Assembly (NCBI GenBank): GCA_964617355.1
Contig: CAZTXP010000010.1
Coordinates: forward strand, 1 to 63,995
Direction: 5' to 3'
Source: CAZTDU01 sp964617355
GTDB taxonomy: Bacteria > Pseudomonadota > Gammaproteobacteria > Burkholderiales > SG8-39
Length of the DNA: 63,995 bases
Shown: in pieces, positions 50,961 through 60,315 of the stretch
How the letters are laid out: every line of letters starts with the position of its first letter
Numbering within the stretch: position 1 is the first letter of the stretch
Translations under genes and position numbers: made by a program
Notes under the pieces: generated by a model
Told to the model about the DNA's origin: nothing
What the model saw: only the letters and a program-made list of their open reading frames with translations
The model's database searches: none

Positions 50961-51028
50961 GTGCCTACCCTGACGGTTAGAATCGCGGTTTCGCCCCGCA
51001 CTCCGGGTTGCAACCGCAAAGACTTGGA

Positions 51029-51058
51029 ATTATAAGAGATTTATGGCCGCGTTGTCCA
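51029..51058 (-). promoter_or_regulatory. Strong sigma-70 promoter of rplU
   Basis: On the minus strand TGGACA (51058-51053, five of six bases matching TTGACA), an 18-bp spacer and a perfect TATAAT (51034-51029). The -35 box is inside the first codons of divergent ispB. On the plus strand TAGAAT within GGTTAGAATCGCGG (50978-50991) may serve ispB. Confidence 0.72.
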
Positions 51059-52011
51059 TCCTCCAGCCAATCGCCCCGGACATGGGGCGGGTGGACGCCC
51101 TGATCCGGGAACGGCTGGCCTCGGGGGTGCCGCTGGTCTCCCAGGTCGCCGAATACATCGTCGCCGGCGGCGGCAAGCGCCTGCGCCCCGCGCTGGTGCT
51201 GCTGTCGGCCGCCGCCTGCGGAGTGCGGGGTAGCGCCCCGCTCGAACTGGCCGCGGTGGTCGAGTTCATCCATACCGCGACCCTGCTGCACGACGACGTG
51301 GTGGACGACTCGCCGCTGCGCCGGGGCCGCAAGACCGCCAATACCGCGTTCGGCAACGCCGCGGCGGTGCTGGTGGGCGACTTCCTCTACTCCCGCGCCT
51401 TCCAGATGATGGTCGGCGTGGACAGCATGCGCGTGATGCAGGTGCTCGCCGACGCGACCAACACCATCGCCGAGGGCGAGGTGCTGCAGCTCATGAACTG
51501 CCACGACCCGGACGTCGAGGAGGACGCCTACCTCGACGTGATCCGCCGCAAGACCGCCAAGCTCTTCGAGGCCTCGGCGCGGCTCGGCCCGGTGCTCGCC
51601 GGCGCTCCGGCGGCCATCGAGGAAGCGCTGGCCGGATACGGCATGCACCTGGGCACGGCGTTCCAGCTGGTCGACGACGTGCTCGACTACTCGGGCGACG
51701 CCGACACGATCGGCAAGAGCCTCGGCGACGACCTCGCCGAGGGCAAGCCGACGCTGCCGCTGATCCGCGTGCTGCGCGCAGGTGGCGACGCGGAGCGCGA
51801 CGTGGTGCGTCGCGCGATCGTCGATGGCGGGCGCGACGACTTCCCGGCGGTCATCGCCGCGATCCGGGCCACCGGGGCGCTCGACTATGCGCGCGCCGCG
51901 GCACAACGCGAGGCGCAGGCGGCGATCGCCGCGCTTTCGCCGATACCGGATTCATCGGCGAAGCAATCTTTGCTAGAATTAGCGTCCTTTTCCGTGACGC
52001 GCGACCACTGA
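51043..52011 (+). CDS. ispB: Polyprenyl (octaprenyl) diphosphate synthase
   Basis: Makes the long-chain prenyl tail of ubiquinone; 322 residues. Aspartate-rich motif 1 is LLHDDVVDDSPLRRG and motif 2 is LVDDVLDYSGDADTIGKSLGDDL (partly quoted). The N-terminal GGGKRLRPALVLLSA is also diagnostic. Chain length is inferred from the usual neighbour rule (ispB divergent from rplU), not read from residues. Its last codons contain an extended -10 element, TGCTAGAAT (51970-51978), probably the promoter of the following tRNA-Pro. Confidence 0.93.
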   Translation: MAALSILQPIAPDMGRVDALIRERLASGVPLVSQVAEYIVAGGGKRLRPALVLLSAAACGVRGSAPLELAAVVEFIHTATLLHDDVVDDSPLRRGRKTANTAFGNAAAVLVGDFLYSRAFQMMVGVDSMRVMQVLADATNTIAEGEVLQLMNCHDPDVEEDAYLDVIRRKTAKLFEASARLGPVLAGAPAAIEEALAGYGMHLGTAFQLVDDVLDYSGDADTIGKSLGDDLAEGKPTLPLIRVLRAGGDAERDVVRRAIVDGGRDDFPAVIAAIRATGALDYARAAAQREAQAAIAALSPIPDSSAKQSLLELASFSVTRDH

Positions 52012-52062
52012 AGTCCGTTTTTGTCCGTCTTTTGCAGGACGACACGGTCGCCGCTCCCGCCT

Positions 52063-52139
52063 CGGGGTGTAGCTCAGCCTGGTAGAGTACTGCGTTCGGG
52101 ACGCAGGTGTCGGAGGTTCAAATCCTCTCACCCCGACCA
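52063..52139 (+). tRNA. tRNA-Pro (anticodon CGG)
   Basis: A 77-nt cloverleaf with encoded CCA. The acceptor CGGGGTG pairs with CACCCCG. The anticodon arm is CTGCG-TTCGGGA-CGCAG with anticodon CGG, and the T-arm contains GGTTCAAATCC. It is the second proline isoacceptor in the window. Its likely -10 box lies in the end of ispB, leaving a leader of roughly 80 nt for processing. Confidence 0.97.
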
Positions 52140-52228
52140 ATTCCTTCCCGCTGCCTTGCAGCGGATAATCCCGCCGACCCGGCGCCCGCGCATGCCGCGC
52201 GGGCGCGGCTCGTGATCGCCACCTGAGA

Positions 52229-52480
52229 ATGGGCAGGCTCCTCGTCCTCGTCGCCATCGTCGTCGCGCTCGCCTGGCTGCTGCGCCGCGCGCTTGCGCGC
52301 GTCGAGCGCGAGCGGAAGTCGGGCGGCGCCCCGGCCGCCTCCGACGCGCACGCGCCGGGCGACCTCGTGCGATGCGCGCATTGCGGCGTGCACCTGCCTC
52401 GGGCGGAGGCGCGCGAATCCGCCGGCGCTCTCTACTGCGGCGACGATCACGCGGCACGCGGCCCCGGAGCGCCGTCGTGA
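52229..52480 (+). CDS. PP0621-like small membrane protein with zinc-ribbon-like cysteines
   Basis: An 83-residue protein with one N-terminal helix (LLVLVAIVVALAWLLRRAL), a basic linker and a small Cys motif, LVRCAHCGVHLPRAEA followed by LYCGDDH, which could bind zinc. It resembles the PP0621 family that precedes pilS in Betaproteobacteria and Pseudomonas. Function unknown. The stop overlaps the GTG of pilS as GTGA (52477-52480). Confidence 0.85.
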   Translation: MGRLLVLVAIVVALAWLLRRALARVERERKSGGAPAASDAHAPGDLVRCAHCGVHLPRAEARESAGALYCGDDHAARGPGAPS

Positions 52481-54111
52481 GCGCGGTCGCCCGACCCTGG
52501 CACGGTGCCGGCGACACCGGCGCGCGCTACTCGCCGCTCTTCGGTCGCAAGGCACAGACGCCGGAGTCCTTCTGGATCTCGCTGCGCTACCTGAGCCTGT
52601 ACCGCATCGTCGTCGCCGCGGTGTTCCTCGGCGCGAGCATCTGGTACGAGGACGCGCTCAATTTCGGCGCCCACAACCTCGCGCTGTTCCGCGCGACGGC
52701 GCTGGCGTGGGGCGTGCTCGCGATCGGCCTGCACGTGGCCCTGCGCAACATCCGCGACCTCTTCAACCTGCAACTCACGCTGCAGGTGATGCTCGACATC
52801 GTCGCCATCGCGCTGCTGATGAACGCGAGCGCCGGGATGCGCAGCGGCATCGGCGTAATGCTGTTCGTCTCGCTCACCGCCGCCGCGCTGGTGGCGCCGT
52901 GGCGCCTGACCACGCTGTACGCGGCCCTCGCCAGCATCGCGCTGCTGATCGAGCAGACCTACTGGGTGCTGGTGTTCGACTTCCCGACCGCCGCGTACCT
53001 GCAGCCGGGCCTGATGTCGATCGGTCTGTTCGCGACCGCCGGCGCCACGGGGCTGCTCGCCCAGCGAGTGGCCGCCAACGAGGAACTGGCGCGGCGCAGG
53101 GGGCGCGACCTCGCCAACCAGATGCGCGTCAACCAGCTCGTCATCGAGGACATGCACGACGGCATCCTCGTGATCGACGCCGCCGGCCGCGTGGTGCAGC
53201 AGAACCCCAGCGCGCTGCAGATGACGGGGCGCGATTCGCTGCTTGGCGTCGACCTCGCTGCGCTTTTCCCGGAGGGGGGGGAGCGCCTGCGCGCCTGGCG
53301 CGAGCAGGGCGAGCGCCTGCCGGCGCCGGTCGCGGACCTGAGCCTGGATGGCCGCGACCTGCGCCTGCGCATGGTCGACGCCGGCGTCGAGGAGGACCTC
53401 GCGGTGGTCTTCGTCGAGGACATGACGCGGCTGCGCGAGCAGGCGCAGCAGCTCAAGCTCGCGGCGCTAGGGCGCCTCACGGCCAACATCGCGCACGAGA
53501 TCCGCAACCCGCTCGCCGCGATCACGCACGCCACCGAGCTCCTGGCCGAGGAGCAGGCGCCGGCGGGGCGCGAGCGCCTCTACCGGATCGTCAAGGACAA
53601 CGCGCGCCGCCTCGACCGGCTGGTGGCCGACGTGCTGCAGTTGAACCGGCGCGACCGCATGGCGGTCGAGCGCGTCCCGGCGCTGACCTGGCTCACCGGC
53701 TTCGTCGAGGAGTTCTGCGCCAGCGAGTCGGTGCCGCCCGAGCGCTTCGCGGTCGACCTGTCGCGCGACGCCGGGATCATGTTCGACCGCGACCACCTGC
53801 GGCAGGTGATGTGGAACCTGCTGCGCAACGCCGTGCGCTACTCCTCCGGGGAGCCGCGCAGCGTGCGCGTCGGACTGTACGCGAGGGGGCGCCAGGTCGA
53901 GCTGAGCGTCACCGACGACGGGCCGGGCGTGCCGCCCGAGCACCAGGGGCAGCTCTTCGAGCCCTTCTTCACCACCGACAGCAAGGGCACCGGCCTCGGC
54001 CTGTACCTCGCGCGGGAACTGTGCAGCGCCAACGGCGCCACGCTGGAATACGTCGACGACCTGAGCGGCGCGCACTTCAGGATCCTCTGCCGAGAGGCCG
54101 ACCCGCGATGA
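52477..54111 (+). CDS. pilS: Sensor histidine kinase PilS (type IV pilus control)
   Basis: A 544-residue membrane kinase. About six N-terminal helices (45-200) are followed by a PAS domain (about 210-310, EDMHDGILVIDAAGRVVQQNPSA), the phosphoacceptor His in LTANIAHEIRNPLAAITHA and an ATPase domain with N box MWNLLRNAVRYS and G boxes DDGPGVPP and KGTGLGLYLAREL. Six helices plus PAS and adjacency to an NtrC-type regulator define PilS. The GTG start is coupled to PP0621. An eight-G run at 53274-53281 inside the PAS region could be slippage-prone. Confidence 0.93.
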   Translation: MSAVARPWHGAGDTGARYSPLFGRKAQTPESFWISLRYLSLYRIVVAAVFLGASIWYEDALNFGAHNLALFRATALAWGVLAIGLHVALRNIRDLFNLQLTLQVMLDIVAIALLMNASAGMRSGIGVMLFVSLTAAALVAPWRLTTLYAALASIALLIEQTYWVLVFDFPTAAYLQPGLMSIGLFATAGATGLLAQRVAANEELARRRGRDLANQMRVNQLVIEDMHDGILVIDAAGRVVQQNPSALQMTGRDSLLGVDLAALFPEGGERLRAWREQGERLPAPVADLSLDGRDLRLRMVDAGVEEDLAVVFVEDMTRLREQAQQLKLAALGRLTANIAHEIRNPLAAITHATELLAEEQAPAGRERLYRIVKDNARRLDRLVADVLQLNRRDRMAVERVPALTWLTGFVEEFCASESVPPERFAVDLSRDAGIMFDRDHLRQVMWNLLRNAVRYSSGEPRSVRVGLYARGRQVELSVTDDGPGVPPEHQGQLFEPFFTTDSKGTGLGLYLARELCSANGATLEYVDDLSGAHFRILCREADPR

Positions 54112-55547
54112 CCCGCCTCGACCGACGCGGCCAGCCACGGCCGAGCCGGGTACTCGTCGTGGACGACGAGCCCGACATCCGCGAGCTGCTCGAGCTGACG
54201 CTCGTGAAGATGGGCGTCGACGTGGTGCTCGCGGGCAGCGTGGGCGAGGCCGTCGCGCGGCTGCGCGAGGGCGAGCTCGACCTCTGCCTGACCGACATGC
54301 GCCTGCCGGATGGCGAGGGGCTGGAGCTGGTGCGCCTGATCGCGTCGCAGGGCGGCGAGCCGCCAGTCGCGGTGATCACTGCGTTCGGCAGCGCCGACAA
54401 CGCGGTGGCGGCGCTGAAGGCCGGCGCCTTCGACTACGTCGCCAAGCCGGTGGCGCTGGAGCGCGTGCGCGCGCTGGTGCGCTCGGCGCTCGCGCTGCCC
54501 GGGCCGGAGGCGCCGTCGGGCAGCCGCCGCCTGATCGGCGACAGTCCCGTGATGCAGCAGGTGCGCGCAATGATCGACCGCCTCGCCCGCACGCAGGCCC
54601 CGGTCTACATCTCGGGCGAATCGGGCAGCGGCAAGGAACTGGCGGCGCGCCTGATCCACGAGAACGGCGCGCGCCGCGCCGCGCCCTTCGTCGCGGTGAA
54701 CTGCGGCGCGATCCCGGAGGCGCTGATGGAAAGCGAGTTCTTCGGCCATCGCAAGGGGGCCTTTACCGGCGCGGCGCACGACAAGGACGGATTCTTCCAG
54801 GCGGCCTCGGGCGGCACGCTGTTCCTCGACGAGGTCGCCGAGTTGCCGATGGCGATGCAGGTGAAGCTGCTGCGCGCCATCCAGGAGAAGCAGGTCCGCA
54901 AGGTCGGCGCGACGCAGGAGGACGCGGTCGACGTCCGCATCCTCTGCGCCACGCACCAGGACCTCGCCGCCTGCGTCGAACAGGGGCGCTTCCGCCAGGA
55001 CCTGTTCTACCGCCTGAACGTGATCGAGTTGCGCCTGCCGCCGCTGCGCGAGCGACGCGAGGACGTGCCCGCGATCGCGGCGAGCGTGCTGGAACGGGTG
55101 CTGGCGCAGAACGGGATCGGCGGCAAGCGCCTGTCCGGCGAGGCGCTGCAGGCGCTCATGCGCCACGACTTCCCCGGCAACGTGCGCGAGCTGGAGAACC
55201 TGCTCGAGCGCGCCGTCGCGCTGTCGGCGGGCGACGACATCGGTCCCGACGACCTGTTGCCGGGGCGGGCGAGCGTCGCACAGCCGGCGGCGGCTTCCCC
55301 GTCGATTCCGCGCGCGGCTGTCGCTGCGGGCAGCGACTCCGGGATACCGGCGCCGCTGCCCGAGTACCTCGAGCGCGTCGAGCGCGACGCGATCCTCGAC
55401 GCGCTCGGGCGCACCGGATTCAACCGCACCGCGGCCGCGAAGCTGCTCGGCGTCAGCTTCCGCACGCTGCGCTATCGCATGCAGCGGCTCGGCATCCGCG
55501 GCCCGGAGCGCGACGGCGAGGCCGACGCGGACCGGGGCGAGGAGTGA
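54108..55547 (+). CDS. pilR: Sigma-54-dependent response regulator PilR
   Basis: A 479-residue NtrC-family activator, predicted to drive pilin transcription with sigma-54. The receiver domain (about 14-130) has acidic VVDDEPDI, phospho-Asp in LCLTDMRLPDG and Lys in AKPV. The AAA+ domain has Walker A GESGSGKE, the sigma-54 contact loop GAFTGA and Walker B GGTLFLDEVAELP. A C-terminal Fis-type helix-turn-helix is NRTAAAKLLGVSFRTLRYRM. The ATG overlaps pilS as ATGA. No pilA is in the window. Confidence 0.94.
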   Translation: MTRLDRRGQPRPSRVLVVDDEPDIRELLELTLVKMGVDVVLAGSVGEAVARLREGELDLCLTDMRLPDGEGLELVRLIASQGGEPPVAVITAFGSADNAVAALKAGAFDYVAKPVALERVRALVRSALALPGPEAPSGSRRLIGDSPVMQQVRAMIDRLARTQAPVYISGESGSGKELAARLIHENGARRAAPFVAVNCGAIPEALMESEFFGHRKGAFTGAAHDKDGFFQAASGGTLFLDEVAELPMAMQVKLLRAIQEKQVRKVGATQEDAVDVRILCATHQDLAACVEQGRFRQDLFYRLNVIELRLPPLRERREDVPAIAASVLERVLAQNGIGGKRLSGEALQALMRHDFPGNVRELENLLERAVALSAGDDIGPDDLLPGRASVAQPAAASPSIPRAAVAAGSDSGIPAPLPEYLERVERDAILDALGRTGFNRTAAAKLLGVSFRTLRYRMQRLGIRGPERDGEADADRGEE

Positions 55548-56086
55548 GGCTCGGGCCCGACGGCTGGATCGACGTCGCGCGCGCCGTGCCGTCGCCGAAC
55601 AGCGACGCCCGGCCGGAGGGTGCGCGCCCGACGCTGCTCGTTGTCCACGGCATCAGCCTGCCGCCCGGGGAGTTCGGCGGCGACGCCATCGAGCGCCTCT
55701 TCACCAACACGCTCGATCCGGGCGCGCATTCCTACTTTGCCGGCATCGCCGCGCTGAAAGTGTCGGCGCACTTCCTGGTGCGCCGCAGCGGCGAGCTGGT
55801 CCAGTTCGTGCCGGTCGGGGATCGTGCGTGGCATGCCGGCGTGTCGTCCTGGCGCGGGCGAGCGCGCTGCAACGACTACTCCGTCGGCGTGGAGCTCGAG
55901 GGCGCGGACGCCTTGCGCTACGACGACGAGCAATACCGCGTCCTCGCACGGCTCGTGCGCGCGCTCGCGGCCGCGCTGCCGCTGCGCGCGATCGCCGCGC
56001 ATGCCGACGTCGCGCCCGGACGCAAGACCGATCCCGGTCCGGCGTTCGATTGGGCACGCGCGCTCGCGGCTTTCGTCGCTTCCTGA
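55544..56086 (+). CDS. ampD: 1,6-anhydro-N-acetylmuramyl-L-alanine amidase AmpD
   Basis: Cytoplasmic zinc amidase that recycles anhydro-muropeptides, 180 residues. Zinc ligands are His35 (LLVVHGISLPPGEFGG), a His in AIAAHADVAPGRKTDPGPAF and the Asp there. The segment SAHFLVRRSGELVQFVPVGDRAWHAG is diagnostic. The GTG start overlaps pilR as GTGA. The pairing with pilSR is only positional. A perfect 15-bp hairpin follows the gene. With several lytic transglycosylases in the window, it fits active murein recycling. Confidence 0.94.
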   Translation: MRLGPDGWIDVARAVPSPNSDARPEGARPTLLVVHGISLPPGEFGGDAIERLFTNTLDPGAHSYFAGIAALKVSAHFLVRRSGELVQFVPVGDRAWHAGVSSWRGRARCNDYSVGVELEGADALRYDDEQYRVLARLVRALAAALPLRAIAAHADVAPGRKTDPGPAFDWARALAAFVAS

Positions 56087-56106
56087 TCCCCTTCGCACCG
56101 CGTCGC

Positions 56107-56155
56107 GCGTGATGCGCGTGCATCCGCACGCGCATCACGCTTGCAAATTATTTTT
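56107..56155 (+). terminator. Perfect 15-bp hairpin with AT-rich tail after ampD
   Basis: GCGTGATGCGCGTGC (56107-56121) and GCACGCGCATCACGC (56126-56140) pair completely around an ATCC loop. TTGCAAATTATTTTT follows. The T run starts nine bases after the stem, so termination strength is uncertain, but the hairpin separates ampD from the nrdAB regulatory region. Confidence 0.65.
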
Positions 56156-56171
56156 CGCATGGTAAAGTCCG

Positions 56172-56218
56172 CCACCAGATCTAGTTGAAGCTCAGGCACT
56201 TAGTACTAGATCTAGTAC
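56172..56218 (+). promoter_or_regulatory. Paired NrdR boxes upstream of nrdAB
   Basis: Box 1 is CCACCAGATCTAGTTG (56172-56187). Box 2 is the perfect palindrome GTACTAGATCTAGTAC (56203-56218). Their centres are 31 bp apart, three helical turns, the spacing NrdR needs. TTGAAG (56185-56190) and TAGATC (56207-56212) with a 16-bp spacer could be the promoter covered by the boxes. NrdR is an ATP/dATP-sensing repressor of ribonucleotide reductase genes; its own gene is not in the window. Confidence 0.82.
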
Positions 56219-56303
56219 GGCATCCGGCAAGGCGGTCGGATGGTTTCGAGGAGGCGCCCTGCAGCGAGGGCGCGACGGCGGGCGGGGCGCGGGAGGCGTA
56301 GGC

Positions 56304-59168
56304 ATGCAAGTGGTCCAGGACAGCACGGCGATCAACGTGATGGGCAGCGCGAGCGCGGCCGAGCCGGGTCCTGCGGTCAGCAGTACGTATGCGGAGTTTC
56401 GCGTCATCCGCCGCAACGGAGCCGTCGTCGGTTTCGAGCCTTCCAAGATCGCCGTGGCGATGACCAAGGCGTTCCTGGCCGTCAATGGCGGCCCGTCCGC
56501 GGCGTCGGCGCGCATCCGCGACGTGGTCGCCCAGCTCACCGAGTCCGTGGTCGCCGCGTTCCGGCGCCGCTATCCGCAGGGCGGTACCCTCCATATAGAA
56601 GACATCCAGGACCAGGTCGAGCTGGCGCTCATGCGCTCCAGCGAGCACGACGTGGCCCGTTCGTACGTGCTGTACCGCGAGGAGCGCTCGCGGGCGCGGG
56701 CGCAGGAGAAGGCGGCGCGCGACCAGGCCGGCGCCGCGCCGGCGCTGCACGTGGTCGAGAACGGCGAGCGCCGTGCGCTCGACGTCGAGGCGCTGCGCCG
56801 CCAGGTCGAGGCCGCCTGCGAGGGCCTGAAGGGCGACGCCAAGGCCGACGCGATCGTCGAGCACGTCCTGCGCGACCTCTACGACGGCGTGCCGATGGAG
56901 GAGGTGCGCAAGTCGTGCATCCTCGCCGCGCGGGCGCTGATCGAGAAGGACCCGGCGTACAGCTACGTCACCGCCCGGTTGCTGCTCGGCACCGTCCGCC
57001 ACGAGGTGCTCGGCGTCGAGACCTCGCAGGCCGAGATGCAGGCGCGCTACGCGACCTACTTCCCCGCCTTCATTCGCAAGGGCATCGAGGCCGAGCTGAT
57101 CGACCCCGAACTCGCGCGCTTCGACCTCGCGCGCCTGGGCAAGGCGCTGCAGGCCTCGCGCGACCTGCAGTTCGACTACCTGGGCCTGCAGACCCTGTAC
57201 GACCGCTACTTCCTGCACGTTCGGGACAGCCGCATCGAGCTGCCGCAGGCGTTCTTCATGCGCGTGGCGATGGGCCTCGCGCTGCGCGAGACCGACCGCG
57301 AGGCGCGCGCGATCGAGTTCTACGACGTGCTGTCCAAGTTCGACTTCATGAGCTCGACGCCGACCCTGTTCAACTCGGGCACGCTGCGCTCGCAGCTGTC
57401 GTCGTGCTACCTGTCGACCGTCTCGGACGACCTCGAGGGCATCTACGAGGCGATCAAGGAGAACGCGCTCCTCGCCAAGTACGCCGGCGGCCTCGGCAAC
57501 GACTGGACCCCGGTGCGTGCGCTGGGCTCGCACATCAAGGGCACCAACGGCAAGTCGCAGGGCGTGGTGCCGTTCCTGAAGGTGGTGAACGACACCGCCG
57601 TCGCGGTGAACCAGGGCGGCAAGCGGAAGGGCGCGGTCTGCTCGTACCTCGAGACCTGGCACCTCGACATCGAGGAGTTCCTCGAGCTGCGCAAGAACAC
57701 CGGCGACGACCGCCGCCGCACGCACGACATGAACACGGCCAACTGGATCCCGGACGTGTTCATGAAGCGCGTGATGCAGAACCAGGACTGGACCCTCTTC
57801 TCGCCGGCCGACTGCCCCGACCTGCATGACCTCTGCGGCAAGGCCTTCGAGGAAGCCTACCTGCGCTACGAGGACAAGGCGGCCCGCGGCGAGCTGAAGC
57901 TGCACAAGCGCATCCCCGCGGTGCAGCTGTGGCGCAAGATGCTGTCGATGCTCTTCGAGACCGGGCATCCGTGGATCACCTTCAAGGATCCCTGCAACCT
58001 GCGCAGTCCCCAGCAGCACGTGGGCGTGGTGCACAGCTCGAACCTCTGCACCGAGATCACGCTGAACACCTCGAAGGACGAGATCGCGGTCTGCAACCTC
58101 GGCTCGGTGAACCTCGCCGCACACCTGAAGGACGGCAAGCTCGACTTCGACAAGCTGAAGAACACGATCCGCATCGCGATGCGGATGCTCGACAACGTGG
58201 TGGACATCAACTACTACGCGGTCGACAAGGCGCGCAATTCCAACCTGCGCCACCGCCCGGTGGGCATGGGCATCATGGCCTTCCAGGACTGCCTGCACAC
58301 GCTGCGCATCCCGTACGCGTCGCCCGAGGCGGTGGAGTTCGCCGACCGCTCGATGGAGATGGTGGCCTTCTGCGCCTACTGGGCCTCGACCGAGCTCGCC
58401 GCCGAGCGCGGCGCCTACTCGAGCTTCCGCGGTTCGCTGTGGGACCGCGGCATCCTGCCGCAGGACTCGCTCGACCTGCTGGCCGCCGAGCGCGGCGGCT
58501 TCGTCGAGGTGGACCGCTCGGCGTCGCTCGACTGGGATGCACTTCGCGCGCGCATCAAGGCGCACGGCATGCGCAATTCGAACTGCCTCGCCATCGCGCC
58601 GACGGCGACCATCGCCAACATCATCGGCGTGTCGGCGTCGATCGAGCCGACCTACCAGAACCTGTACGTCAAGTCGAACCAGTCGGGCGAGTTCACGATC
58701 GTCAACGAGTACCTGGTGCGGGACCTGAAGCGCGCCGGGCTCTGGGACGACGTGATGATCGGCGACCTGAAGTACTTCGACGGCAACCTCGCCGCCATCG
58801 ATCGCGTGCCGGCGGAACTGCGTCGCCTCTACGCCACCGCGTTCGAGGTCGAGCCGCGCTGGCTGGTCGAGGCCGCCGCGCGACGCCAGAAGTGGATCGA
58901 CCAGGCGCAGTCCCTGAACATCTACATGGCCGGGGCCTCGGGCAAGAAGCTCGACGACACCTACAAGCTCGCGTGGCTGCGCGGCCTGAAGACGACGTAC
59001 TACCTGCGCGCGATGGGGGCGACCCACGCGGAGAAGTCCACCGGGCGCGCGGGCCAGCTGAACGCGGTGCCGTCTTCTGGCGGCATGTCGGCGGCGGAAG
59101 CCGCGCCCGAGCCGGCCGAGCCGAAGTTCTGCTCGATCGACAACCCCGAGTGCGAAGCCTGCCAGTAG
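56304..59168 (+). CDS. nrdA: Ribonucleoside-diphosphate reductase class Ia, alpha subunit
   Basis: Catalytic subunit reducing NDPs to dNDPs; 954 residues, longer than E. coli NrdA (761). An N-terminal ATP-cone (about 30-125, FRVIRRNGAVVGFEPSKIAVAM) is followed by a second cone-like segment (about 148-235). The core has FNSGTLRSQLSSCYL, SNLCTEITLNTSKDEIAVCNLGSVNL in part and the radical-path region near the C-terminus. The tail CSIDNPECEACQ carries redox cysteines. The ATG lies 85 bp after paired NrdR boxes. nrdB follows after 13 bp. Confidence 0.96.
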   Translation: MQVVQDSTAINVMGSASAAEPGPAVSSTYAEFRVIRRNGAVVGFEPSKIAVAMTKAFLAVNGGPSAASARIRDVVAQLTESVVAAFRRRYPQGGTLHIEDIQDQVELALMRSSEHDVARSYVLYREERSRARAQEKAARDQAGAAPALHVVENGERRALDVEALRRQVEAACEGLKGDAKADAIVEHVLRDLYDGVPMEEVRKSCILAARALIEKDPAYSYVTARLLLGTVRHEVLGVETSQAEMQARYATYFPAFIRKGIEAELIDPELARFDLARLGKALQASRDLQFDYLGLQTLYDRYFLHVRDSRIELPQAFFMRVAMGLALRETDREARAIEFYDVLSKFDFMSSTPTLFNSGTLRSQLSSCYLSTVSDDLEGIYEAIKENALLAKYAGGLGNDWTPVRALGSHIKGTNGKSQGVVPFLKVVNDTAVAVNQGGKRKGAVCSYLETWHLDIEEFLELRKNTGDDRRRTHDMNTANWIPDVFMKRVMQNQDWTLFSPADCPDLHDLCGKAFEEAYLRYEDKAARGELKLHKRIPAVQLWRKMLSMLFETGHPWITFKDPCNLRSPQQHVGVVHSSNLCTEITLNTSKDEIAVCNLGSVNLAAHLKDGKLDFDKLKNTIRIAMRMLDNVVDINYYAVDKARNSNLRHRPVGMGIMAFQDCLHTLRIPYASPEAVEFADRSMEMVAFCAYWASTELAAERGAYSSFRGSLWDRGILPQDSLDLLAAERGGFVEVDRSASLDWDALRARIKAHGMRNSNCLAIAPTATIANIIGVSASIEPTYQNLYVKSNQSGEFTIVNEYLVRDLKRAGLWDDVMIGDLKYFDGNLAAIDRVPAELRRLYATAFEVEPRWLVEAAARRQKWIDQAQSLNIYMAGASGKKLDDTYKLAWLRGLKTTYYLRAMGATHAEKSTGRAGQLNAVPSSGGMSAAEAAPEPAEPKFCSIDNPECEACQ

Positions 59169-59181
59169 GAAGAGGACGGGA

Positions 59182-60315
59182 ATGCTGAGTTTCGAAGACG
59201 ACGCCAAGCTTTCCCCGATCGCCGGGCTCTCCGTGCCGGCGAGGAGCGGGTTCGTGCCCGCTGGCAAGGCCGAGGCCCCGGCCGCGGGCAGCGCGTTCCG
59301 CCGCATCTCCGTCGAGGACAAGAGCATCATCAACTCGAAGGCGGACGTGAACCAGCTCGTCCCCTTCAAGTACAAGTGGGCCTGGGAGAAGTACATCGCC
59401 GCCTGCGCGAACCACTGGATGCCGCAGGAAATCAACATGAGCCGCGACATCGCGCTCTGGAAGGACCCGAACGGCCTCACCGAGGACGAGCGGCGGGTCG
59501 TGCGGCGCAACCTCGGCTTCTTCGTCACCGCGGACTCGCTGGCGGCGAACAACATCGTGCTCGGCACGTATCGCCACGTCACCGCGCCGGAGTGCCGCCA
59601 GTACCTGCTTCGCCAGGCGTTCGAGGAGGCGATCCACACCCACGCCTACCAGTACATCGTCGAGAGCCTGAACCTCGACGAGGGCGAGGTGTTCAACGCG
59701 TACCACGAGATCCCGTCGATCCGCGAGAAGGACGAGTTCCTGATCCCGTTCATCGACATCCTCACCGACCCGGCGTTCAAGACCGGCACGCCCGAGGCCG
59801 ACCAGAAGCTGCTTCGCAGCCTGGTCGTGTTCTCGTGCCTGATGGAGGGCCTGTTCTTCTACGTCGGCTTCGCGCAGATCCTGTCGCTCGGCCGGCAGAA
59901 CAAGATGACCGGCGCGGCCGAGCAGTACATGTACATCCTCCGCGACGAGTCGATGCACTGCAACTTCGGCATCGACATGGTCAACCAGATCAAGCTGGAG
60001 AACCCGCACCTGTGGACGCCGGCGTTCCGCGAGGAACTGCACGAGCTCTTCCGCAAGGCCGTCGACCTCGAGTACCGCTACGCCGAGGACACCATGCCGC
60101 GCGGCGTGCTGGGCCTCAACGCGCCGATGTTCAAGGAATACCTGCGCTACATCTGCAACCGGCGCTGCCAGCAGATCGGCCTCGATACCTTGTACCCGGG
60201 CGCGACGAATCCGTTCCCGTGGATGAGCGAGATGATCGACCTGAAGAAGGAACGAAACTTCTTCGAGACCCGGGTCATCGAGTACCAGACCGGAGGCGCG
60301 CTGAGCTGGGATTGA
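59182..60315 (+). CDS. nrdB: Ribonucleoside-diphosphate reductase class Ia, beta subunit
   Basis: Di-iron radical subunit, 377 residues. Metal and radical residues appear in RQAFEEAIHTHAYQYIVESL (Glu, His and, four after the His, the radical Tyr) and in the second site with RDESMHCNFGIDMV (Glu and His). A disordered N-terminus of about 40 residues precedes the core. Presence of the Tyr argues for class Ia rather than Ic. AGGAAGAGGACGGGA precedes the ATG. It is co-transcribed with nrdA. Confidence 0.96.
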   Translation: MLSFEDDAKLSPIAGLSVPARSGFVPAGKAEAPAAGSAFRRISVEDKSIINSKADVNQLVPFKYKWAWEKYIAACANHWMPQEINMSRDIALWKDPNGLTEDERRVVRRNLGFFVTADSLAANNIVLGTYRHVTAPECRQYLLRQAFEEAIHTHAYQYIVESLNLDEGEVFNAYHEIPSIREKDEFLIPFIDILTDPAFKTGTPEADQKLLRSLVVFSCLMEGLFFYVGFAQILSLGRQNKMTGAAEQYMYILRDESMHCNFGIDMVNQIKLENPHLWTPAFREELHELFRKAVDLEYRYAEDTMPRGVLGLNAPMFKEYLRYICNRRCQQIGLDTLYPGATNPFPWMSEMIDLKKERNFFETRVIEYQTGGALSWD

